From Apostichopus japonicus (taxonomy: Eukaryota > Echinodermata > Holothuroidea > Aspidochirotida > Stichopodidae), in the NCBI RefSeq assembly GCF_037975245.1, contig NC_092561.1, positions 2,330,501 through 2,394,500 on the forward strand: DNA of 64,000 nucleotides. The letters run 5' to 3'. The position numbers and the translations under genes are program-made. The notes under the pieces are model-generated. The model had not been told where the DNA came from. It saw only the letters and a program-made list of their open reading frames with translations, and searched no databases. Below are positions 1 through 11,862 of the stretch, piece after piece (the stretch's first letter is position 1; each line of letters starts with the position of its first letter).

Positions 1-341
1 ATGGTACGTCTGAGTTAGTATATAAGAACAAAGTAGAATCGATACTGCTATCGTTGTGTAAATGAGTCCCCGATGTTGATAAATTGGAAAGATTTTTTTC
101 AACAGGCAAAAGCGACAGCTATTAGATCTCCGTATTCTCTCAAAACCAATCTCAATAATGTTTCAGTTTTCCTTCCAATTTGATTTGGCAGTTCATCTGG
201 GTAGGTACGTATTGAATATACAAATACCGAACTTTATTGTCCAATGGACTGGCTCAATCCAGAAACTGTTTCCAGGAGTGCTATAGTGTCAACTGTCCAT
301 GTATAGTATAGGCTTTATGGATAACACTAACACACAAGGCG

Positions 342-600
342 GAGTGTATAGCCTAGTGGTTAACGCCGGCGTCTCCCAGTCATGAGATCCCCGGTTCGAT
401 TCCCCGCCGACAGCAATGTGTGTCGTCTGGCAAGGGTGTTGTTCAATAACAACTTCCCGACATGGACGTTAAATGGATGTGTGCCGAGAGATTGGCTTCG
501 GTCAGCTTGCGAGTCTACAAGCCTCCATGGCTTCTTTCGCGAGTTCCTGCTTGCGGGAAGATCACATATACATACATACACACATAGGCCTACATGCATA
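342..600 (+). mobile_element. tRNA-derived SINE
   Basis: The head carries RNA polymerase III promoter boxes: an A-box-like tagcctagtgg at about 353-363 and a B-box ggttcgattcc at 392-402. A non-tRNA body follows and the copy ends in a short CATA-rich simple tail near 565-600. The T arm no longer pairs cleanly, so this is a decayed SINE head rather than a working tRNA gene. Confidence 0.65.
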
Positions 601-2340
601 CATATTAATCTGAAGATTGATTCGATCCTCTAGATTCAGGTATAGCCTAGTTGTGGTTCCATCAAACTATACCAATCATATTATACTGGCTATGGAATTC
701 TTGAAATACCACTCAATATCTGAAGGGTCAGTAACTCTGTGCAGAGTCCTGCATGAAGTGCCAGCTAGTTGTTTGCTTTTAAGTCAGCTTTTTTCATTTG
801 TTTGATATACGTAAACAAGTTCCATTCCATTGAAGGGTTATTGTGACGTGCTATTGTAAACCGATACCGGTACACGACCTACCTGTGTCAATATATCGAC
901 CGAACGTTACTTCTCCTATAACATGATAGATACTTTACTTTGATTTAACTTCGATCCAACTTACAAACAAAATCTCACCAAAACAACGATTCACTTGTTT
1001 CAAAACCGCATCACAGCAACAGAGACGTATACAGATATTTATCTCTAAGGTAGAAAATATATGTTGTACAACCGGACTTCTCCCATAGCGTCCTCTCCCC
1101 CCCCCCCTCGCCCACCCCACCGAGTCCTTCAACTCCTTCCACACCTATTCTAACTAATCGTTTTAGTATTTTGTTTACAATGAGACAGGAATATAATTAA
1201 GGCTTGATCAAACCTTAACCGAATCCTGACCAAGACTCCGACAGCAACAAGTAGACTGAGTTCAAAAGAAGGTTTGATATTCAGACTGACACCGTTTCGC
1301 AAAGGGGTAAAAGCAGGGAGTTGTTATGGTTCTATAACAACTCCCTGGGACAAGCCTTGCAAACAAAATAGTGGCATTCTAACAATCCTTCTTATGGCTG
1401 TCAAAATTTCACTCACGTTGCAATTATCTATAGTGTGTTAAAGGTTGAATTATTTGTTGTTTTTCACGCTTCTGTAATTTCATTTCTTTGTAACGAAAGG
1501 GTTTATCGAAATCAAAAAGATATGTAACAAAATACTTAACTATACAGGCCACAGTGCATGCAGACCATTGACGCGCTCACATAAAAAACTGTACTAGCGC
1601 CACAGTATTATCTAGCATCGACTTCTTCAATTGAAAATAGCAGTTTTGACGATTACTTTCTGGTCTGCCATACAACAGAGTAAAACCTTCGTTTCAGTAA
1701 TAAACAAACCAAGATCCAGGTCCTTCTGTGGATTTGCGAAGAACAATATTGAACGTAATTGTAATTTTCTAATCAACCGGACTGAATATGTTGTTGCATG
1801 ATTGAAATGATCTGTTTAATCTAAGCTTTCTGAACTGTCGCGCGAGTGTTCTTTAACATTACGTATAGGCTTAAATAGTACTTAGTAGGCTACGTACACG
1901 TTAGAACCAGGAAACAGCTTTTCAATTGTGCCTCTCGAGTAACGATAAACACAAACTTAGGCTTTATTATAGTATAGTAACTGATGCTGAACTTGTGTAA
2001 GGTTGCTAGGCTATAGCTAGGTCATTGCTAAGCCTATTATAAAAAGTAGGACTCAACTGAGCAAGATATTGGTCTAGGCCTAGGGTCAAGAGGTGTTGCC
2101 TTGTACATGAATAGATTATTTCAGAAATCTGTGTTTATATACCAGACCTATACAATATCACTTTCAATTAGCAATTACCAATGAAACATGACCTGTAATA
2201 ATTGTACAAATTTGCACTCCTCCCAAATGCAAATAAAGGGATTCCAGTGTAATAAATAGACCCCTTGGGCTAGGGTGCTACTGTAAGCTGCATGCAGCAG
2301 TACATTGTAATGTACTAGGTATGCTGCAAATCTGTTGTCT
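601..2340. other. Non-coding stretch, no gene seen
   Basis: AT-rich sequence with no ORF worth calling. The only clear structure is the 34-nt perfect hairpin at 1314-1347, listed separately. Confidence 0.6.
1314..1347. repeat. Perfect 14-bp inverted repeat (hairpin)
   Basis: Arms CAGGGAGTTGTTAT (1314-1327) and ATAACAACTCCCTG (1334-1347) are exact reverse complements separated by GGTTCT. Function unknown. It could be the tip of a fold-back element. Confidence 0.75.
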
Positions 2341-3118
2341 GCTTACGGCAGGGTTGGATATTTTCCGGGAAATATTGGGAAAAAATGTAAATACCAGGAA
2401 ATACAGGCAAATATTGGTGAATACAAAATCATGTAAAAAACAGCTATAGTTAAGTAAGCATTAATTATACTGATTTGCATGAAATAGTGTTTGTCATCCA
2501 GTAAATCATTACTTACTGGTTTGGTTCATCTAATTATAAAAGTTCCTACCAGCCAGCTTTGCACCTATTGAGCGTGTCTTCTCCAACTTCGGGACAATAC
2601 AAACTTAACTACTGAATAGACTTAGTCCAGCTGCAATTTGCAGATAAACTGGTAATGTGCTACAGATTTTTGAGTAGAGCAGTCGTCATTAACTAGTGAT
2701 GAGCTTGATGCTAGAACTATTTTGAGTAAGTCTTTCCAGACAATAAACATTCAGATTTTCAAGCACGTTGCATAATCTACAGCATTGACTACGGTAAATT
2801 ATTTTCACACAAAAAAAGTTAGAGGAAAAGTTGTCAAATTTTAATCGAAACATGTCATGCTAAGTATTGTTGTTTACATGATTGCACATAGGACCTACAA
2901 GTTTTAAATACCTTTTTTTTTGGTCATTTTCTGAGTGCTTTGGTTTAAATTTGCTGTTATAACAGTTTTGCATGAATAAACAAGTTTAAACAAGGAGAAG
3001 TATTCACTTGTTAAATAGTTCCCAATATTTCCCACCTGCGGATAATTAATATTTCCTGGACGGAAAATACGAGGCGATATTTTCGCCCTGGTATTTCCCG
3101 GCCAACCCTGGCTTACGG
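2341..3118. mobile_element. hAT transposon, internally deleted, with 8-bp TSD
   Basis: The element occupies 2349-3110. Both ends begin CAGGGTTGG when read inward, and it is bounded by a perfect 8-bp target-site duplication, GCTTACGG, at 2341-2348 and 3111-3118. Eight-bp duplications and CAGGG-type termini are typical of the hAT superfamily. A transposase scrap survives inside it at 2540-2599. The element is 762 bp and non-autonomous. Confidence 0.85.
2540..2608 (+). pseudogene. hAT transposase dimerisation-domain remnant
   Basis: One plus-strand frame reads LPASFAPIERVFSNFG, which matches the ERVFS signature of the C-terminal dimerisation region of hAT transposases. It runs into a stop at about 2606 and has no long ORF upstream. 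It confirms that the surrounding element is a decayed hAT copy. Confidence 0.7.
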
Positions 3119-4894
3119 CGATTAGTTTTTGTCAGAGCAGTTACAATAACATAAAGTAATGAACGAACAGCACATGGTGATTATGCTATTGCTCAAGGCC
3201 TCTGACGGACCCTAATCAGTGTCAAAGCAATGTTTTACGTACAAATGACAAGTCAAGAACGTTGTTTCCACCGGGAATTTAAACAATATATTTGAATAAA
3301 GTAAATATCATCAACATCAGAAAATTCTTGCTTTATCTACTGGCAGTTTATAAGTCCTTTTTCTTCGTTCCAGATAACACATGCAAACTTTGCACAGAAG
3401 TTTTCCATAAGTGTAGACAATGCATTAAAACTTTTTATAATAGATTTTTGCTGGAGTTTTGATTGATATGTTAACTTTGTATTGCTACATAGGCCAAAGG
3501 GAGAGAAAGTGAAGATGATACTGTTAGTTCTGCAGAACTTTATAACAAACTCATGTTTACTTCAAAGGGTATTCTGGTGACAGACAATGTGAAACTTCTG
3601 TTGAAGAGAAAACAATTCCACTCGGCTAGTTGAAAACCCCATCTCAATATCATGCCCGTAACTTGAGATATGTTTGATTGAATGTTACCTATTTTGACTG
3701 GCTAAACCTTCAACTACTCCAGGAAGTTGGATCACAGTAGGGGGTCTGTGATGTCATCTAGGCAAATGCTCTTTGGAAGCTTTATTTAGGCTATTATAAT
3801 CTCCTTTTTTTATCCTTGAAACCTGATTCATTTGGAATGTTTGCATAGCTCTGTCAAAGTTCACTTTACTTAGAATTTCATCAAAATGCATCTCTTTGAA
3901 GAAATATTCCATTTGCTTGTGAATAAGTGATTGAGATATTATAAAGAAAAACAAAGACATTCTCAGCTAAAGTGCCCTGATGACATCATCCATTCTGCTG
4001 TTGCCAGATGCAATTTACAAAATATCACTAAATTTAAAGAAAATTCATATCTTCATAATACAAGATGCTATGAGGATGTGGTTTTCACAGTTAGATTCAG
4101 AAAATTTTCAGCATTTTTGTTTAGCAATCGACTTTAGCCACCAGAATATTCTTTTAAAGGCATTGAAGACTCGCCCCAAACCGTGTGCGGCCATCTGAAA
4201 AAGTGAACTTTCTGTAGCTTGCAAGTGACGTTTTGTTTGTGTTGCTACAAAATGCAGACAGTAATGAAACGTGATACCTTGTTATCTTTAGCTGGACCTG
4301 AGATGTCCATCGCTATATCGTTTGTATACTGTGCTGTTGGTATTGACCGCAGCTGTATGTACTGACTGTACACTAGTGTCTAATTACCGACGGTAGCAAG
4401 CTGTGTGTGTATTTTCTGGGATCGATGGTGGTGTTTAACACTTCTGTTACACCTCATTCGAAACTAAGTCAAATTAACGGCATTAGATGTTTCTTTTTGT
4501 GCAAGTCTTCACACCCTTTCAGAAGTAGTAAATGTGCTTGAACTATGATTGATAAAAATACACATAGGTCTAATTTCTCATCGGTCTAATAACACTACAG
4601 TAATACTGCTGGCATTTCTGCTTACTGGATATATTTTTTTGCGGGAGGGGGAGGGGAGTTTTAACTAATCTACTATAAATGTCCAATGTTAGCTCTGTCA
4701 AAGTTGTATCAGTCAGGATTTGTGCCTCAAACACAAACATATTTAAATTTTTGAGCAGTTCAGTCGGTTCTGTTTTGATTGATTTTTTCCCCTTGCAAAA
4801 TGAATGAATGAATTCTTTTTGCATTTTTTTCATTCCAGGGTGGACTTTTTCTTTTTGGCTGTAGAACTTTGCTGATGTTTCTGTTAAAACTCAA
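3119..4894. other. Non-coding stretch, possible degenerate TIR element
   Basis: No gene seen. From about 4157 to 4520 the two ends resemble each other as imperfect inverted repeats (aaaggcattgaagact, and on the other strand aaagggtgtgaagact). I found no target duplication, so a degenerate transposon is only a possibility. Confidence 0.35.
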
Positions 4895-5186
4895 TGCCAC
4901 ATAGTCACACATGATTTTGTTGTATCATATACATATTTATCCCAGTCATGGTGAAAGCCATGAAGCTGGCAGTTGGACCAGCATGCTTGGTTTAACAAGT
5001 TCTGTATTTAATATTTAAACTCTCTGTCATTATGCAGTCCTGCCACATAGTCACACATGATTTTGTTGTATCATATACATATTTATCCCAGTCATGGTGA
5101 AAGCCATGAAGCTGGCAGTTGGACCAGCATGCTTGGTTTAACAAGTTCTGTATTTAATATTTAAACTCTCTGTCATTATGCAGTCC
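4895..5186. repeat. 146-bp tandem duplication, two copies
   Basis: Copy one is 4895-5040 and copy two is 5041-5186. The copies read as identical, which implies a recent duplication. The block ends about 75 bp before the acceptor of the first coding exon of the BCL2L13-like gene. Confidence 0.9.
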
Positions 5187-5274
5187 TGTTAACGTACTGT
5201 TGTGAGAAACAGACTACCAAATTTAATATTTTCTGTAACTAGTATTTTATTTCCTTTTAGCCTGTGCAGAGAGC

Positions 5275-5656
5275 ATGGAATCTCCTGATAGAGCAGAAAC
5301 GCCGCAAGATTTTGTTTACAAGACCAAAATTGTTGTTTTGAATTACATCGGCTTCGGTCCGCCTTCTTTTGATCTACCGCCCTCACCAGAGACTCTGTCC
5401 GGCAGTGAGACTGAATCGCTTGGTTCGTTAGCGTCAGAATCGGGGGATGATATTTTGGACCAGGATGACAACTCACCGATGCCTCAGAAGGGAGTTTGTC
5501 TTGAAGAAAAAAGGCATTCAGATAGTCAGCTACAGATTCCAGAAGTCTCAAAGTTGCGATCGAAATCTGTTTCGCCTAAACCATCCAAAAAATTTGCCCA
5601 TTCACAATCTTTAAAGGGTGCTAAAACTTTGCAGGCAATGCCCAAGGTGATGATTG
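5275..5656 (+). CDS. BCL2L13: BCL2L13 coding exon 1 (start codon)
   Basis: A tract ending in ttccttttag (acceptor at 5260) precedes ATG 5275, so the first 14 nt of the exon are 5' UTR. The donor is attg|gtaagt at 5657, phase 1. It encodes residues 1-127 plus one base: the conserved N-terminal strand, then an acidic/Ser-rich and a basic Ser/Lys-rich stretch. This ATG is the first in frame and sits seven codons before the conserved block. Confidence 0.85.
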
Positions 5657-8600
5657 GTAAGTAAAATGTATTACAGGAATTGAAAAACCAACTGTCATCA
5701 TGTGTGATAGAGATAACTGTAATGAACACCTCCCCCTCTACCCCCACCCCCCCCCACTTCATCCTAGTTCTTCCACCTGCCTCATCCCAGTCTCCACAAC
5801 CAGGAGAAACAAAAAACCAACTGTTATCATTGGTCTATGTGGTAGAGATAACTGTCATATACAACTCACCACTCCCTCCTCACCTTTCCCTCCAAAGCTA
5901 GGAGATACATAACCATCATCGTCATGTGATAGATATGACTGTCATATACAACTCCCTGACCAGCTCAGAGAAATCTTATTCCATTTCGGAGATATCAATG
6001 ATTTTAATGTTACTTCACATATGAAGGCTGAAGAAAACTTGATCAAGTCTAAAATATGACATCATTGAGCCACACATGTGCTTCAATTTGCGTTGTTTTC
6101 CAAATGACAAAGTTTATCTTCTGTAATGGAGATGGTTGTTTCAGGTACTGAAACTTAAATATATATAGAACCTCTGAACATGACCTGACCATGTCATTGG
6201 TTTCAGTGGTAACGCCATTAACATTCTTCCTTGAAAATATGAAAATAAAAAAAAATGAAGAGAAATTGAGACGTCTCAGATCCTCGTGACAATATTAACT
6301 CAGGGATATACATGATAGCAACCCTCGGACAGGACTTTTAGAGTAGAATATCTCCCAATGGAGCAAAATTTTTCCTTTCCTATTTTGGGGAGTTGTTTTG
6401 CACAAAGATCACTATCACATAACCCAAAGATGACTGTTGTTTTTATTAGTGAATTGGTCATAATTTGTTTGTCATAATTGATTAATTAATTAAGTCATTC
6501 ATGTAGCATTTATTTCTTCATCATTATAATCCTTTTCACAACAAACTATTTCAACATTTTCAGATAACGCAATTAGGAAAAGGGGGTCCCTAAAACAGAG
6601 AAGTACGTTTGAGATGCACGAACAGTATCAGAATGCTCTGAGAGAACTCCTGATGGTAGTTGAAGATGGTGAGTAAATGACTTACAAAGTATCACCATGA
6701 TAGATGGAGACTATGCTCTTAGGTTCCAGTGTGGCAGGTATAGTAAGCACCACATGTTTGGCACCCTGATGGCAGGTAAGGTCCATGCCATTAACCAAGT
6801 CATGCATTATAAAGTGAGGACTGTGCTCTTCCAGCTGGGCAGGTGCAGGAAGCACAATAGATTGGGTTCCTGTGTATTACGAGATGAGGAATGGTAGGTG
6901 AGAGCTCTCTAGCTCTGTAAGGTAAGGCCTTATATATCATTGGTTCCAGTGGGCAGGTACCATAAGCACCATGTCTTCTGATAAGCTTTTTATTGTTACG
7001 TTATGACTACATTTTTGGCTCAAGCATTGCAGATACAGTAGGTGCCATGCATTTGCAGTATTGATAGCTGAATACTATGCTCTTGGTTTGTTTATCTGAT
7101 GGCAGCTCCCTGATTACATGGCAAGTGAAAACTCACTCCATAACTCCTTACTTTAGCTGAGAACTATGCTCTTGGTTTGTTTATCTGATGGCAGCTCCCT
7201 GATTGCATGGCAAGTGAAACTGTATCCATAACTCCTTACTTTAGCTGAGACCTATGCTCTTGGTTTGTTTATCTGATGGCAGCTCCCTGATTGCATGGCA
7301 AGTGAAAACTGTCTCCATAACTCCTTACTTTAGCTGAGACCTATGCTCTTGGTTTGTTTATCTGATGGCAGCTCCCTGATTGCATGGCAAGTGGAAATTG
7401 TCTCCATAACTCCTTACTTTAGCTGAGACCTATGCTCTTGGTTTGTTTATCTGATGGCAGCTCCCTGATTTGCATGGCAAGTGAAAATGTATCCATAACT
7501 CCTTACTTTAGCTGAGAACTATGCTCTTGGTTTGTTATCTGATGGCAGGTTCTAAATATTATTGATTGTGCACTTATATCCTGATGGCAACTACAAAGGG
7601 GTTGGGGGTGGGGGTGAATATAATTGCTTGGTCAGGATATGTTAACACTCATGCCCCTTCATGACATTAAATAAAATACTCTATAATATCCCACTCCCCT
7701 GTTCCCCCCCCCTCCATCTTAAACTTCCCCTACACTGATGTTTTGTTGTATTCATTTTATATTGTTTCCCATATTTTGCCCATCAGGTGAAGTATCTGAC
7801 CCCTCTTCCATTCAGAAAGACTCTGCTGAAGACTGGCACATTCAGTATCAAAAGGCTATGAAGGAACTGATAGTATCAGTTCAGAAAGGTAAACTGATAA
7901 ATTCTTCCATATATAAGCACTGACTTGCTTCATTCTAACGACGGTATTAGAACTATTGAATAGACAGATGAATGGACAGAACTATTGGAGGACAAATTTT
8001 AATGGTCACTAGAAATAATTTTAATGATTTTAGAGAAAATATATCAGAAATTTTATCCAAACAATTGTCCTGTCTGTCTGTCTTTTACAGTTTCCTTGAG
8101 TATAGTTTCTGGGAACATTTTTTTACAAACGTAGATTAAATATGTAATATGTCAAGTTTCATCCCTTTTGTGCAAATTGCTCCCTTATTTCTGTGAATAG
8201 TTTGAACAACATTTGTAGCATAATTGTAGTCTGAAAATCTACGACATCTTGAGAATATTAACCAAAAAGAATAAAAGCTTTGGACAATTTAATAAAAAAA
8301 AAAAAAATACCAACTGTTCTGTGTTATTAAAATCATGCATTAAAGAAACATATATATGTTATCCTTTTTTATATATTTTTTGATTTAAACAGAATAATTG
8401 TAATACCATACACTGCATACTATGCTAACATACTCAAGATGAATTAATATTTTATTCTAGCTCTCTTACCCTGTGTCCAACCTTCCCAAATATGATAACA
8501 ACTGGTTACAAATCCTGTGATTTACACAGCAGTCTGTATACACCTCACATGTTGCCAGCATAATACGATAAAATCTTGACAGCCAGTATCACCAATAATT

Positions 8601-11600
8601 TCTAATCTTTCTAAAGTTCAAATCTTGCTCATCTTTCCTTTTTTTCAGTTCCAGATCTTTGCTTGTGGTTTGATCATAAATAATTTATGACCCTCTCCTG
8701 GTCAAACTTGATAAATCTGATTTTGTTCATAGTTGTAGGCTTTGAAAATGTGTCAGTAGACAACATCACAAAGATTTGTTTTTATGTCCTGCTGTGTGGA
8801 ATCACATGTAGTATTATAAGCTAGAGTTTTGCAGCAGTTTTCCAAATTAAAAACTAAATTCAGAAGGGATTGATCATACAGTTGAGTTTTAATTTTGAAT
8901 GTTACATTTCTAAAGGTTAGTTGATTTAACATAGCAAGTTCTGAGCTCCAGCAGACCATAAAATAAAAAAATAAAAAACTTTTCTTTCTTGTTACCATAG
9001 ATCCTTTGTGTTCTCTGAATGAATTTATTCCAAGTATATTTTGTCACATCAATAAACAATAGCAAAAACTAATTTTAAGAACAGATGAAGTGTAAGTTAC
9101 TGTAGAAGCTCATCGTGCCACCCACTTCCCTCCCTGCAATCACCCTCATTTTACATAAAAATTCATCACAGTATTAATAAACCATTTTGACAGTTTTGTG
9201 GGGGGGGTAAAGTTTCTGAAAATTAAAATGAAGTGCAGTTTATTAGCTTTTCTAATCCTTTTCTTTTTCTTTAAATAAAAAAGGGAAGGAAAGAATAAGT
9301 CAAAAATTTGAAAATTAAATTTTATTCACCCAAAAACTTCTAAAAACATTGCATGTATTTGTTGTGGTGCTTTCATCATGTTAGAAATAATAACCACCCT
9401 GTAAAGATATTTTGTGAAGAAAACAAAGATAAATTTAAAATAACGTTGTTGTTCTCCTAAAAGAGTTCAAACTTTAAAGAAACTGTTACACAACATTATT
9501 AAATGCAGCTGTGGCTTTTTGTGTCATTTTTTTCCCCCTTTTATGTTAAAAAAAAATTCAGATGCCGGTTTGTGCTGAAGAATTGGGTTGCATTCCATTA
9601 GCTTGAAAGGTAGATGGAGCAGGCAAAAGCAAGTCCATAGTTAAAAAAGTGTTCCATTATTTTGCTTTTTGTCTGGCCTTGAGTTGTACATTAAAATTGA
9701 CAAAATTCGACGTACAAATGGAATCGTTAATTTCTCTGAAAGTAATCTTTAATTTGGTAACCAAAATTAGGATGGTCTTGGGTAATGCTCAAGTTCCATA
9801 AAATGGCCAGAAATTGTGCATTAATGTGAAATAATAACTTGAGTAGTAAGAGTTCTTTGTAATGCATCTCAAGAGCAAGTCACTGCACTGTTAGAAGCTG
9901 CATCATAATATGTCGGCCACTTTTGTGGATACTTTTTGCACGACCCTGACGACATCAAACTCAGCTTAAGTAACCAAAACATTTCAAGAAATAATACGAG
10001 ATGTGCTCTGAACTTTTATTCCGATAGTTTTTTTTGTTTTCTTTCGTCATTGTAGCCTTTGCTAGTAATCAGGTGTTGCAACCGAGATTGCTTTTCAAAA
10101 AGTATAATTATCCCAGGTCAATCCTGACTTGAGATATTCCAGCGTATTCCATTCACTAACAAACAATAGAGTTATTACATAATCCAATTTACAGGAGAAG
10201 TTCTCTACTCCTTACAACCTCTCAATTTTTTAGGTTCTACTATCCGTTCATCTCGTTACAAATATAAGTTGATTACGAATGCCCCGTGAGACTTGGTCTA
10301 TTGACATAAAATTTGCAAAGAATTGTCACTTTTTGGTGGGTTTTTATTGTTGTCAGTTCTTAGCTGTAGGGGTTTTTGTCAGTTATACAGATAAAAGTAA
10401 ATTTATGGTTGGTATATAAGGAAACCAGGGCTTCTTAACCCTTTGATTGTCACTGGCTGATTGCAACACGTTACAAGTAGTGGCATGGTTTTCCTTTCAG
10501 CTGACAGATAAATACTTTTATCAAATTTATCGATAACATGTTGTATCTATCCATGCAGCTTATGTTATGTTCGTCTATATACCTTTCTTCGCTACTCATG
10601 TCGAGCTTTCAGGGACGATTTAAAAAAAACAATTCACAGGTGGTTGTGGTGAGAAATCGGGTGGGAGGGGGGGGGTGGGAGGAGCCCTTGGAAGGGTAGA
10701 GAATGCCTTAAAATAAGGGGCTTTGGAAGTAGTTTTCTTTCGAGTACTTTTAATGACTTTGGTTTATACTCCATAAATCAAAGTACTGTAGTAGAATTTA
10801 TTAATATTTATCAATGAACAGAGGACGAAATTCACCACTCACCACAAAACAGTCCGGCCATAAGGAAAGGATCAGATTTCACCATGCATGACCAGTTCCA
10901 AAAGGCCATGTTGGAACTCAGTGTTAAATTTGACCATGGTGAGTCAGGATAAGATAAGGAATGTGAAATTTGAGCTTTACCTCTATCTTACTCTATCTCT
11001 GGTATTTCTACTCCTGGTGGTTTTTTATTTTTTTCATTTTTTTCCTGCCTTTCGGTTCCATCTCTTTGCACTTGTACTTTTCACTCATTCCTTTCGTCTC
11101 CGTATATAATCACCGAACTCTTTGTTTATCTTGTATCCATGGAGAATGTTAATTGGGGTAATGCTAAGTATATCAAACAAAATGTTACATGCATTATTTC
11201 CAAATTTTCCATCGCCAGCCAGATTCAGCTTGCTTTCCATTCCTTCAATATAAATTGATGCTTTGCAATCTTGTAGACTTTTAGCCATTTCACAAACATG
11301 AGTTAAAGTTTATTACTTTAAACCAGGATTCACTATTTGCCTTGGAGGGGGGTTAGGGTGGGGGGGATGGAGGTGGGGAGGTGGGGAAAATAGGCAAGGA
11401 AGCAGACACAGGGAAGTATATGACCATGGTCTTAGGTGACTTTCAAATATTATGCCAAGTCCACTCTTAAATTTAATATTTTGAAGGCAACAAGCAAAAT
11501 ATGAACCAACTATTGACATCCACTATATAGTCAGTTATAAATCTATATATCTATATATATATCTATATATATCTCTATCTATATATATCTATATGTTTAT

Positions 11601-11826
11601 ATATCTATATAAATATCTATATGTATATATATATCTATATATATATATATATATATACATATATATATCTATAAGTATCTATATATATACATATATATGT
11701 ATATATATATCTATATGTATATATATCTATATGTATATATATCTATCTATATATGTACATATCTATATGTATTATATATCTATTATAATATATATATTCT
11801 TATATATATATATATATATATATATC

Positions 11827-11862
<36 letters not shown>

